From: Amoebidium appalachense
Lineage: Eukaryota; Ichthyosporea
NCBI GenBank assembly: GCA_963693365.1
Contig: CAVNZM010000004.1
Span: 2,046,001 to 2,110,000, forward strand
DNA: 64,000 nucleotides
Direction: 5' to 3'
Shown: in pieces, positions 43,353 to 54,662 of the stretch
How positions within the stretch are numbered: the first letter of the stretch is position 1
How the letters are laid out: each line of letters starts with the position of its first letter
The notes under the pieces: generated by a model
What the model was told of the DNA's origin: nothing
The model's input: only the letters and a program-made list of their open reading frames with translations
The model's database searches: none
Program-made: the position numbers and the translations under genes

Positions 43353-46300
43353 CTATAATTTTGTAGTGATGTGTTTCTCAAGCCAATCAATACATCTAAT
43401 AAACAGGTCGTAGTTACGCGTGTTTAGTATAAAATCAAGGATGTTGTAATTTACAGGTAGGCTATCTTTCTGGGTGTCTGTTGTGAATGTGACGTGTGTG
43501 TGTTGCGGTATTATGTGGTCTATCAAACTACATTTGGCGATACATGACCGGTTAAACTGGTGTGTGTGTGTGTTGTTTGGGCATGCAAATGATGCCACCT
43601 TATACTTATTAGATCTCCACTGTATAGCACGTGTACAGTAAAAGCGTGGTAATTGATCAATAATACCATCAGCTAGAGAAAGACCAGTTCTACAGGAAGG
43701 TAATATGTATTTAGGTGTTATACACTTGCGAGTGCCATATTTGGCAATATGGTTGAGGCGGTCAGTATATATAAAACGAGACATAAGGCTTAGTTTTTCA
43801 AGGTGTATGCTTTCATCGGGTCTAGTGTCGTGTGGTATCTTTTTCCATTTGTTATATTGCGTGATTATCTTGTGATTGTGTACATGTTTAATAAGTAAGT
43901 GGCAGTCCAAAGTCACACACACACTATTGCGGGGTTTATTTGTATTTGTGCCCAGGGGAGAAGGGGAGAGAGAGGGGAGGAAAGAGGGGAGAGGTGAGGA
44001 GGGGACAGGTCGGATAGAGAAGAGAGGGTGGGAGGGCAAATACTTCTTTAAGCGGCTTATGTGCTTATTGAATTTCAGCGCGAGATAGGATACTCTAGCA
44101 GCTATTGGGACCAGACCATATATCGAGAGCGTTACAGGCCCAGGTTTACAACAGTTGTTAGATAGAAAGGAGGCAACTTCTGCTTCAAGGAAATTTGCCA
44201 AGGGTTTAAGCGCTCTAGTTCTCTCTTTCTTGATCCAAGCGGCGAGAAGGGGTAAACCATATTCACATGCCGGGAAGACAAAAGTGCGAATAAATGTAAG
44301 TCTAATAGAAGGATGGAGGGGTGTGTCTTTAAAAATATTAGCCGAGAAGAAAGCTAACCGCTTACGAGCCAACTCTACCCTCTTTTCGACCATATGGGGA
44401 AACATAACACCAACAGAATCAACCGGAACACCAAGATATTTGTATTCTGGAACTATAGGTACAGGTTTAGATGATAATGTAAATGTGTGTAAATTGTTAG
44501 CTATATCAGGTACAAGAACACCACATTTGTCTATGTTAAGGATCATAAGGTTTGCCTTGCACCACTCTGACACTACATCGAACAATCTTTGCAGGCGTCT
44601 AGGGGTACGGGCAAGGAGGGACAGATCATCAGCATAGAGAAGTGCAGGCGGAAAGTTATTAATAGGGTCATCGTTTTCGGCGTAAATCTTGACAGCCAAA
44701 TCATCTATAAATAGGTTAAACAAAAAGGGGCTAAGCAATGAACCCTGCAAGAGACCTCTAGTACGAGCAAAACCATATGAAAGATGCCCATTAACCACAG
44801 CTCTACCATAGGTTTGAGACAAGAGTGCTTCTAACAGAACACCAATGCAGTGTGGTACACCCCGTGCAGCAAGCTTTTCCCATAGGAGACCAGGGGAGAC
44901 AGAATCGTAAGCAGTTTTCCAATCAATAAAGCCAACATATTGTGCACCAACTTGCATAGAATCGTGCAGTGCCATTATTTGAACATAACATGAATTGTTT
45001 TTACGAAAAGCGGATTGGCATGGGTGTATGTGAAGAATAGATTGAAACCTAGGGTGATGTGCAAATAACCTAAGTAAGCAAGCTTCAAAGAATCTACGAA
45101 CAACCTGGGTTAGTGTAATGGGGCGAAAGGATGATATGGGGCCCTCAGAGTCCTTCTTAACTATGGGGATCACTAAGGTATCTAACCAAGATGACGGGAC
45201 ATGTCCACATTTAACACACCAAGAAAAGAGAGAGCTTAACATGATAGTAAGATCAGGTTTAATAGCACGATCACTTTCCTTTTGTGGGTAGGAGGGAACA
45301 AGGATTTTAAGAAACCCAGCAGGGAGTCCATCAGGTCCACAAGACTTACTAGAGCTATAACTAGATATCACAGACCATATGGCATCGGGACTGAAAAAGG
45401 GGAGGATCGATTCTATGGGGATAGATGGGTCTACAGGCCACACAATAGGTTTCTGAGCGGGGGTCCTATCTTTAAACAGTTCCGAGAAATACTTATCAGA
45501 GTCTATGAGGGGGTCTCCAGTGGTATCACCAATAATACGAGCAGGGGGGCCAAATCGATTCATACTAGCAAGCCGGCGCAAGCTTTCCTTTTGAGACAGG
45601 GGTTCACCTAGTCTAGCGGGAGTGGTGTTTGGTAACAAGAGAGCATCGGGATATTCCTTCCTACCACCGCCAGCATAATCACCGAGATCTATCAAATCAT
45701 CAACAATAAAGTTAGTGCATGTATCTAGTACGAGATGTGAATCTGGCCTGGCTTGTGCAGATTCTAATAGGCGCATATATATAGGGTGTTTCGTAGCATA
45801 GCATACACATACATCAACTCTACCCCACTGTGACTTAAGCTGGGATAGACGGAGGCGAAAGGTGGGAGGGGGAGGGGGGAGCAGATCAAGGGAGATCTTA
45901 GGTAGGAAAAGGATAGGAGAGTGGTCAGATGACCTAGAGAGGTTAGGAGGGAGAGAGAGTTTTGACATGGTTGATGGCCAAAAGGCCACTCCCCAGTCGG
46001 TGTTGTGGGCATGGGATATTTGAGGGAACCGCAAAGTGTGACTTTGGACATACCTTGCTAAAGGGATAGCACGCTCCGGGGGCTTAGATGGGTACCCGAC
46101 ACTCACTTGCAGTGTGTCTGTGTGGTGGAGTCGCGTGTTAAAATCACCTAAAATAACAGTGGACATTGGTAACTGTGACAACTCGTGAGTCAATTCGACA
46201 ACCGACATAGATGGTGGGTAATATACAAAAGTAAAAACATTAGAAAGAAACTCTATAGAAACCGAGAATTCCGTTTTTGCTACCGGTTTGCACTTCACTC

Positions 46301-46547
46301 TCACGTGTGGTGCGGCAAGTACAATAATGCCTCGGTTTTTCGCGTAACCGGGGTGTGTGGATGTGTCGACCAATGTAGAGTTGAATTTGTGGTGGTTTTT
46401 AAACTGTGTTTCGCAAATCACTGTAAACGTGTGGTTGTTTGTCTGTTGTTGTATGTAGCTGATTTTATCGTCGAGTGTCCCGGGGGGGAGGCCCTTTTGG
46501 GGGCCCAGTGTCCGAGCATTCCAGAAGAAGAAGGATAAATTAGGCAT
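43353..46547 (-). CDS. LINE ORF2 (copy 2), same protein as copy 1
   Basis: 1064 residues, the same protein as 12925-16119: endonuclease (ICETQF, GDFN, SDHSPI), reverse transcriptase (FIDWKTAYDSV, YADD) and C-terminal Cys/His cluster. The reading frame is open despite loss of the element promoter and most of ORF1, so there has been no time for decay. Without its own 5-prime region it is probably not transcribed as a mobile unit. Confidence 0.95.
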   Translation of the reverse strand: MPNLSFFFWNARTLGPQKGLPPGTLDDKISYIQQQTNNHTFTVICETQFKNHHKFNSTLVDTSTHPGYAKNRGIIVLAAPHVRVKCKPVAKTEFSVSIEFLSNVFTFVYYPPSMSVVELTHELSQLPMSTVILGDFNTRLHHTDTLQVSVGYPSKPPERAIPLARYVQSHTLRFPQISHAHNTDWGVAFWPSTMSKLSLPPNLSRSSDHSPILFLPKISLDLLPPPPPTFRLRLSQLKSQWGRVDVCVCYATKHPIYMRLLESAQARPDSHLVLDTCTNFIVDDLIDLGDYAGGGRKEYPDALLLPNTTPARLGEPLSQKESLRRLASMNRFGPPARIIGDTTGDPLIDSDKYFSELFKDRTPAQKPIVWPVDPSIPIESILPFFSPDAIWSVISSYSSSKSCGPDGLPAGFLKILVPSYPQKESDRAIKPDLTIMLSSLFSWCVKCGHVPSSWLDTLVIPIVKKDSEGPISSFRPITLTQVVRRFFEACLLRLFAHHPRFQSILHIHPCQSAFRKNNSCYVQIMALHDSMQVGAQYVGFIDWKTAYDSVSPGLLWEKLAARGVPHCIGVLLEALLSQTYGRAVVNGHLSYGFARTRGLLQGSLLSPFLFNLFIDDLAVKIYAENDDPINNFPPALLYADDLSLLARTPRRLQRLFDVVSEWCKANLMILNIDKCGVLVPDIANNLHTFTLSSKPVPIVPEYKYLGVPVDSVGVMFPHMVEKRVELARKRLAFFSANIFKDTPLHPSIRLTFIRTFVFPACEYGLPLLAAWIKKERTRALKPLANFLEAEVASFLSNNCCKPGPVTLSIYGLVPIAARVSYLALKFNKHISRLKKYLPSHPLFSIRPVPSSPLPSFLPSLSPSPLGTNTNKPRNSVCVTLDCHLLIKHVHNHKIITQYNKWKKIPHDTRPDESIHLEKLSLMSRFIYTDRLNHIAKYGTRKCITPKYILPSCRTGLSLADGIIDQLPRFYCTRAIQWRSNKYKVASFACPNNTHTHQFNRSCIAKCSLIDHIIPQHTHVTFTTDTQKDSLPVNYNILDFILNTRNYDLFIRCIDWLEKHITTKL

Positions 46548-46920
46548 CGGTTTGGTCCGACACCTGTGGGGTTGGTTCCCACTTGTCGCTTACGGGGTCG
46601 TATGCACGACCTTCCGCCAGCGCGAACAGTTCGCAGAAGAGCTCGATTTCCATCTCGCATCGGCGTTTGCGCTCGAGCAGTTTCTCACCAGAAAACATTG
46701 GTTCCTTCGTGTCCGTGTCTATCACGCTCGTAGCATCGTTTTCCAACTTTGCGAGGAACTCTTTTGCCTTGCTGATGCGTACACGACAACGTGTGGCGCA
46801 CGCATTCTTAGCAGACACTTTACGTTCTTTGTCTGCTTTCTGAATGTTTTCCGGCGCGCATGGGTCGTAGTTTGGGAGGTGGGTGAAGAAGCTTCCACAC
46901 CCCTTTGTCGCGTCACGGAT
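46540..46920 (-). pseudogene. Truncated LINE ORF1 (copy 2)
   Basis: Retains the last 126 codons of ORF1 (RDATKGCGSFFTHLPNYDPC onward) to the TAA overlapping the ORF2 start. One residue differs from copy 1 (N for S in LPSYD). An ATG in flanking DNA near 47001 opens the frame by chance. Confidence 0.9.
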
Positions 46921-46928
46921 GTGCATGC
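46919..46928 (-). repeat. Target-site duplication of LINE copy 2 (5-prime side)
   Basis: ATGTGCATGC; pairs with 42973-42982. Confidence 0.85.
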
Positions 46929-47182
46929 ACGTACGCATACAGTGTCCGTCCGCGTGCAAGATTGTCCGCCAACAAGATTCCGTCGACGCCGATTTTGCCA
47001 AAATTTTAAGATTACGCCGACGGGCCTGTTTTCAGAACAATCTTAAATTTCATTTGGGGTGCAGGTTGTCAGACTCAATCCACGACATAAACTCCCCTAA
47101 AACCTGTAATTTCAGCATTTCACTCAATATATATGGCTATTTCCCATTTCCAGTTGCACCGGGGGGTTCGGCTCAGCTGCCT
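46929..47182. other. Unique spacer, no gene seen
   Basis: Between the LINE truncation point and the T/G/CT repeat cluster. No exon-like stretch with splice sites. Confidence 0.4.
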
Positions 47183-47193
47183 TTTTTTTTTTT

Positions 47194-47237
<44 letters not shown>

Positions 47238-47291
47238 CGGCCTTTCTCCTCTCTCCTCTCTCTCTCTCTCTCTTTCTCTCTCTCCCCCCCC

Positions 47292-47336
<45 letters not shown>

Positions 47337-47663
47337 GCTCTCTCTCTCCTCCCCTCCCCCCCCCTCCCCCCAACCTCCTTCCTCTCTCTCTCTCTCTCTC
47401 TCTCTCCCCCCCCCCCCCCCCCCTCCTCCCCCCCCCCCCCCCCCCCACTCTCCAAAGAGGGCACACACACAAACGTGCACCACACAGCGAAACGGTCTCT
47501 ATGTAGCCACTGCTAGCTTGAACCACCAGCATCTTATAAAATATAATTACCACGCGTTATCAACTTGATGCACACACCAACTTGAACTTGCATGTGCAAT
47601 GGTCCCCGAGTCCTCCCCCCCTCTCCCCTCCCCCCTCCCCCCCCCCCCCCCCCCTAGGCCTCC

Positions 47664-47696
<33 letters not shown>

Positions 47697-47700
47697 CCCC
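47183..47700. repeat. T-run, poly-G, CT microsatellites and poly-C tracts
   Basis: T-run 47181-47203, G-run 47204-47237, CT repeats 47250-47345 and 47384-47406 with C-runs between, further C-runs 47407-47446 and 47637-47694. Confidence 0.95.
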
Positions 47701-50145
47701 CGACGGGCTAAGATTATGAGGACAGCCAAAACCTAACTTTCTAATTGAAAAATAAGATTCCGTCCCCACCCCCCAAAAGTGCGGAATCTTCCGCGCGGAC
47801 GCAAACTGTATGACAGCGATCGCGATCGATCAATCTTCGGAAGCGCGGACGTGTGCCGCGGATCATCAAACATTGCAGTGCATTTGGTATAAGCATGTTT
47901 CTGTCCCAGATATAGAAAATCCCTTCTATACTCCAATAGTATTTGTACATGCAGCAGATACATGGTTGCCATTCTGTTAGTTGTGAACGGTTGGCTTGAG
48001 AGCTTGCACACCGTCATGGCCGTCTCCCGGTAGTGCCAGGCAGCCAGGCACCCCAGAGGCCGGTTACCGGCCGGGTTGTACAGAGTACTCGCTGACAAAA
48101 TGCGGCCAATCAGGAAAAAGATCGGCTCCAAATACGTCTGTAGATCCCGTTTGACGATTGGACAGTTATGAAAATATAAATCATTTCGAGCCTATGTAAA
48201 CAAACAAACGCGCGCTGTCCGGACGGCCCACTACTCAGTCCACTGGGTACAAAGGTAGATTCCTTCATGCAAGTGTCTGCCCCTTCATTGAAACCCTAAT
48301 ATCCTTTTCGTGCCCTTTCCCAATTATCAGGTAATAAAAGTGCTGGTATAGCGAAGCAACGCGTTACTCTGAGCATTTTTGCGGTAACTAATATTACATA
48401 GCTGTTACAGAGCTCCTTCAACTTTCGAATTCACTTCAGGCCGGATTCAGTACGCATCCACGTAACGGCGCAGTTTTTGATTGATAGCTGGCACGGCGTA
48501 TATCGTGACTCTGGATCTTGAAGCAACCAATTTAGCTCATTGGCGTAACTCACCTTTTACAGTACATGAATATATCCCGTAACGTCGTTTTCTACATGTG
48601 TATTTGTTAGGTGGAAGTACTGTTGACCTTGGTGCCGCTCTCTCCCCCCACATGTACATAGCCCAATTAAGTCTTTCAGCCTTGTTTCAAGTCATGCATT
48701 GCCTTAGTCCGCGGTACACACGTGCCAACACTGTACCAGTAGCATGGGTACTGTACCAGAATCACTTGCCAACCCCCTAAGACCGCAAGAGGCTTTTTGA
48801 CTTTTTTGACGCCACGGTGCACGCAACCTCAGAAATGTACTTCTTGTGCAAAAGTGCGTGCACGCACTGCTCACAAGTCACATGCTTGCAAAAGGAGAAT
48901 TTATTGGATAACCAGTGCTGATATTGATTATATCAATTTATGCCAATCATAGCGATAAATTCCAACACCAACCATGGCTCTTGGTATGTGTGGGTATTGT
49001 AGCAGCTGCAGCAGTGGTTGTCTTGCCCACTTACAAAACCCTCAACAGCTCATTTCGTTCACTTTCGTCCTTGCTGGATGTCTCGTTCACATACTGTGTA
49101 GTTTTTCTGGCAGACATGTAGAAATACTTATGCTGGCACGTTTTACGACCACTATAGCTAATGATCAGACCACATTCACACCTACGGCAAATACTAGGTT
49201 AACATATGTGTTAGTTAGAAGGTAACTGATTTCAATGCAAGGTAAACTCAACATATTAATACATAAACTACCCGGCCCTTAATGGGGCCTTACTGAAAGC
49301 TTCGAAAATGGCATGTAGGGCACGCTCGAGCTCGGCTATCTTTCTAATGCTCTGGGGTGGTGCCACCTCAGCCAACATATGCAATGTCACAACAACAAGT
49401 AGTTCCCTCAAGGTTACGAACTGGGGAGAGCATCAAGCATCCTTGTGTGCACGTTTTCCTGTATGTATCCCCTTTTGAAATTCGAATTCCTTGTTCCCTG
49501 GCAGTCTTAGTGCCGTTGCAGTTTTTTTTCGGCTTTAGGTTTGAGTTAATTGCTTCTGGAACGAAAACTGTTGGACACGGCAGTTTAAAACACGGGCAAG
49601 GCAATAGTGATGTGCGACTCGAAAATGGAGGGGGGGGGGGGGGGGGGGGGGGATATACTGCATTGCAATCATTGCCACCTACTCTACAATTGTTTACTCT
49701 TTCTGCAATCTATCCTTGAGTCTGTCTCAAATCTAAACGTGAACATAATATCGATGTGGTGTTGATCACATTGAGCAAAGCACGGCAACACATGCCTGCA
49801 ACTGCACAGAATTGAACTAGCTATATATATAGTTTGTTTTACCAGCAGAAAGCTGGAGTAGTTTTTTTATATATAGCAAACAGTATTAGTGCTTGTTAAT
49901 TTTACAGTGTAGCAGGCACTGATAGTCCACTCGCCAATAGGTCACTGTATGCACGTAGGTTTCCAACCCAAATTCTCCACTATAAGTTCATAAGTCTTAT
50001 GTGGCACAGCTCAATAAGGTTTCCTTTGCCTTGGCCTCACACGACAACTACCCTGTTATAAACCAATTCGTGATATGATACCCCAATTGTATCACGGAAA
50101 TATACTTGAATTTAGAATTCTGACAACCCGCGGCATCACATGCAG
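47701..50145. other. Region upstream of the receptor gene, no secure exon
   Basis: A hydrophobic reading at 48985-49050 (LVCVGIVAAAAVVVLPTYKT) could be a signal or membrane segment of a missing first exon, but has no supporting splice context. An open frame of about 130 codons at 47733-48131 (minus) lacks recognisable features. A G-run lies at 49630-49651. Confidence 0.35.
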
Positions 50146-50700
50146 GCCACATGCTGCAACACAGGTGCCCCACGTGTGTATGCATACAACTTCAACACCA
50201 CCACCAACACCACCACACGTGCATATCCCAAACCCATAACACACCCTGCCGAGGCATGCACCGCATCATTCTATCGAGTTGTTTCTGGAAACTTCGATCC
50301 GGATGACGTGGATCTTAAGCCAGAAACGCTTCCGTCCGGGTGGAAGAAGGTTGTGCTCTGGAATCCATATGATATGACGGGGGTTGGTGGGTTTGGGGCT
50401 GAGTTGACCAAGGCAATGCAGGTATAGAATCCCTTTATTAAATTTTATTCAGTGTGTTATGGGTGGGCAGGGCAAAGGGGGGGAAGTGGTGAGAGGGAGA
50501 GACAAAAGCATGAGAGGAGAAGCGTCCGGTGCACACAGCTGCAGTGTAACAGTTGCCCTTAGTTGCTGCTCGTGTCAACTACCCCCCCTAAAAACATGTA
50601 TATCGTCTTCGCCCTGTCGATCACATCCTGCCCCCACTCCCTCTCCTCCTTCCCCTCCCCTCCCAAAAAAAGAAAAGAAAAGAAAAGAAAAGACACAGAC

Positions 50701-50757
<57 letters not shown>

Positions 50758-50776
50758 GTCACACACACACACAGTG

Positions 50777-50860
<84 letters not shown>

Positions 50861-51246
50861 GCACAAACACACACCTCTTCACTCTATAGTACACGCAAAT
50901 AATTTACCACACCGTGCACGTGTTGTTTAGTCTGCATACTGCGGAAAAGGGAAACATGCGAGGCTTCTTTAGATATACCCAATAAAATTATGCGCATTAA
51001 CTGCTATTTCTGTCCTTCACACAGGAATATGTCTGCAAATTTCCTCCGGGGATAGTTGTTGGTGAGGTTTGGAGTGTTGGCTGGGACGGCCTGGCTGCTT
51101 TCAACCTGACCGTACGTTACTCACTCCCCTCTCTCTCTCTCTCTTCCTCCCCCCCCCCCCCCCCCCCCCTTTCCCCCCCTCCCCCCCCCCCCCCCACCCC
51201 AACCCTCAAACCCCCCGCCCCCCCAACACACACACACATACACACT

Positions 51247-51282
<36 letters not shown>

Positions 51283-53610
51283 CCCACCCCAACCCCAACC
51301 CCCCCGGCCACACACAGACTCACCCACCTATCCAGTGGCACGTATTCATTCTCACATGCAACAAAACACACACAAAAAAAGCACACACATACGCTCCTTC
51401 TGCCCCTCTTTCCCCTTTCTCATTCTGCCTCCCCCCCCCCCCCCCCCCCCCCCCCCCCCGCCCCCAACCTCACCCCCACCCCAAGCTCGGGCTCTGTGTT
51501 TTTCTGACACCTCCTTTCATCTGCGGTACCACTCTCCCCTCCCCCATCCCCCCTCCCCCCCCCCCCCCTCCACCACCACCAATAATAAATAGCACGGCAT
51601 TCATAAACAATACACTCACAAGATTTAGCATAATAATTATATGTGCAGAGAAAGACCCACGCACAAGTCAGTGAATAAACCAAACCTATGACCGCACATA
51701 TACACAGGAATCGACACATACAAGCCTCGACACTAGGCACATACATATGGCATCCCAACGCCTTCTACCGGACCCAACCCTTTTCAAGCAAACCCCTCTA
51801 AAGAGTCATTATCTACTTTATTCATTATCTATTTCAAGCAATCAACTTTAAAGATTAGTATACGTAGTCATAATCACGGCTGATCCGTTAAGTAAATGTC
51901 ACCTTAAAAAATTAACGCCTACTTACTAACTGTTAATGTACGTACAGAATCTTCGCACCAACACCCCCCAGAAAATGCCAGACGCTCTGGTGATTGGTAA
52001 CACACGTGTGGAACCACTTCTTGCACGCGGTGCCCTTGCCCCACTAGACACCCACCTCAACGAATACTATAAGGACACAGGAAAGTACCTGGTGCAAGAT
52101 ATTGTGACGTCAATAAGTAACGAGTTCAGAGTGCATGGGTCGTGGTATGCTCTACCTATACAGGTATGTAACTGTATGTAGATGTGTACGTGTGTGTGTG
52201 TGTGTTCACAGTGCTTAAATATCTGGAAGGGGAGAGGGGGGGGGGGGGGTTGGGGGGGGTGAGGATTTTGTTTGTGGTGTGTGTATTTGTGTATGGGGGG
52301 GGAGGGGGGGGCTTTTGTGTGTGTCTGTGAGGGCGCGGGGGGGGGGGGGGGGGGGGGGGGAAGGGGGGGGAGGGGGAGGACTCATCACCGAGAAGGGGAG
52401 TGGACGGGGAAAGGGGGACTCGATTGTGCATGTCGTGTGCGTGTAGGGTCTGTGAATGAAGTGAAGTTCTGGACGATGTGTTTGTACAAACACTCCTCTC
52501 CCCCCTCCCTCCCCCCCCCCCCCCTCCCCTCCCCCCCAACCCCCGGCCCCCCCTTCCCCGGGCATCCCCTTAACATACACTGATACACTGTACAAACGGA
52601 ACCCTCCCCGCCATCCCCTCGCCCTCCCTTTCCCCCCCTTTCCCTCCCTCCTCCCCCCTCCCCCCTCCCTCCCCTCCCCCCCCCCCCCCCCCCCCCCCCA
52701 AAGCGGCCCCTCCCCCCGCTTCACCTCAACATCCATGTAACACGTTTCTATCTTTTCAGGTGGCCACACGTCTTCTACTCTACAATGTTACCGCCCTTAA
52801 CAACTCAGGCGTCGCCCCACCACCAACCACATTTTTTTCCCCCTCATAATTTTTTGGGATGCCGTACTTCATCCCATTCTGTTGTTGGCTACCGGAAGTT
52901 TACCTGCACGTACCAACACCATGTTTAGTTACTGGTCCCAGCCCACAACATTTGTAAGGTGTCGAACACGACTCTAATATATATTTTAAGGTGCTAAGTG
53001 CCACCCCCAAGCCCCCAATCTATCCCAAAAAAGGCCCGTGTTGATCTATTTATAGGTGCTGGACATGGCTATGGAAGACTTAACCACCCTTCTTCCTCCA
53101 ATTGGACATGGAAAACATTTGTGGAAAACGCTAGAAAGATCGGCCCGGGGGCGCTTTCATACGACCCGGATAGTAACGAAGAGGATCGGTTCGTTGGCTC
53201 GATGGCGCGTAGTTTTGGCTCTTTAATGTATTTTCTAAATGCGGACGGATCATATAAGTGTCAAATGACGTCCAAGTTATTCCGGGACGCCTTTGATCAG
53301 ACATTTGCGCAAATGGCTCGCGACGGGACGCTCGATTTGGAAGGTCACCCCATACCGGGAACAGACAAGATGTATTATTTCTTTAATGAGAGATATGACG
53401 AATGGAGAAATTCCACACCTGTTGTCCCCCCTGCATTTACGAAATTCAAGGCGGGTGAAGGAAAGCCCTTAGTGGGATATACATTTACCGTGGCGAGATA
53501 TATTCCAAAGCCCGCAATCAAACCTGCCCCTATGCCTGGGGGCTTTTCCTTTTTGGGCGGTGCGGGAATCTCCATAAACCCCGAGGTAGGTGGCTTCACC
53601 GTCTGCCCCA

Positions 53611-53641
<31 letters not shown>

Positions 53642-54510
53642 AAAAAAAAAGCCTCCTTCCGCGCATCCCGAATATCCCCTCCCCCTCTGGGGACCCCCTC
53701 CCCCCCCCCCCGCCCTCCCACACACACACACACATACCCGCACACACACACATAGAGAGAGAGAGAGACAATTTCACCCTTCTGTCATATGAAGGCAACA
53801 AGCTCGACACCTTTCCCTCTCCACCCTTCACTTACCACCCACCCACACCACCACCGCCACCACCACCCGCTTTTACATAATTGAGTCCACTAACTGCCGA
53901 GGGAGGCAACCAAACCAAGAACTAAAACAAAACTACCATAAAGAACAACAATAAACCCCATTAAATTTTAACCACAGGCAAAAAACGATGATGGTGCATG
54001 GGACTACATCAGCACTCTGGTGACGTCAGACTTCGACTATGTAGACACCCTAAACTTCGGCGACGGCACCCTAACCCCCTACCGCTCAAAATGGTCCCTG
54101 GCCCCATGGAACGACGCCGAAATGTGGGGGGTTTATAAGGAACAGACAGAACGCGCTATTTCAAACTACTTCCCGTTCATTGCACCCCCCCAGCTGGCTG
54201 ATATTTCGAATTTTCGCATTGTGAGAAATCTTTTGCTGGATGTTGCTATCAAGGGAGCAAGTGTTGAGGAGGCCACGGAGAGGGCATGCCGTACTATGGA
54301 TTATCTCTTTAAGCCCGTGTGCTCACAGGTAAGCCCCCCCCCCCCCCCCCCCCCTCCCTCCCCCCCCCCCCCCCCCCTCCCCCTCCCCTCCCCCCTCCCC
54401 GGCCCCCGCCCCAGGCGGGCCCCTGCCAATCCCCCCTTTTTCCCCGTCAAACTCGCCCACCCTCACACAAGCGCTTTACACACCCATCCACACAGACAGA
54501 ACACACACAG

Positions 54511-54545
<35 letters not shown>

Positions 54546-54626
54546 TACTCCTCCCTCCCACTAGCACCACCACCTTAAACGCCTGTCTTTTGGCCTCCCG
54601 TTTAACTCCCGTCCCGCGGTCTCCCC

Positions 54627-54662
<36 letters not shown>

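Larger units (their letters stand above)
42983..46920 (-). mobile_element. 5-prime-truncated LINE copy 2
   Basis: Inverted relative to copy 1 and matching it from its terminus (CCCCC, 42983) to ATCCGTGACGCGAC inside ORF1 (46920, equivalent to 12551 in copy 1). Flanked by 10-bp duplications, so it is an independent target-primed insertion and not a segmental duplication. ORF2 is complete; ORF1 lacks its first two thirds. The A-tract (T on this strand, 43183-43243) is about 60 long versus 25 in copy 1. Confidence 0.93.

Noticed and set aside
47733-48131. Minus-strand frame of 132 codons
   Set aside because: No domain, splice context or repeat match; cannot be separated from a chance open frame.
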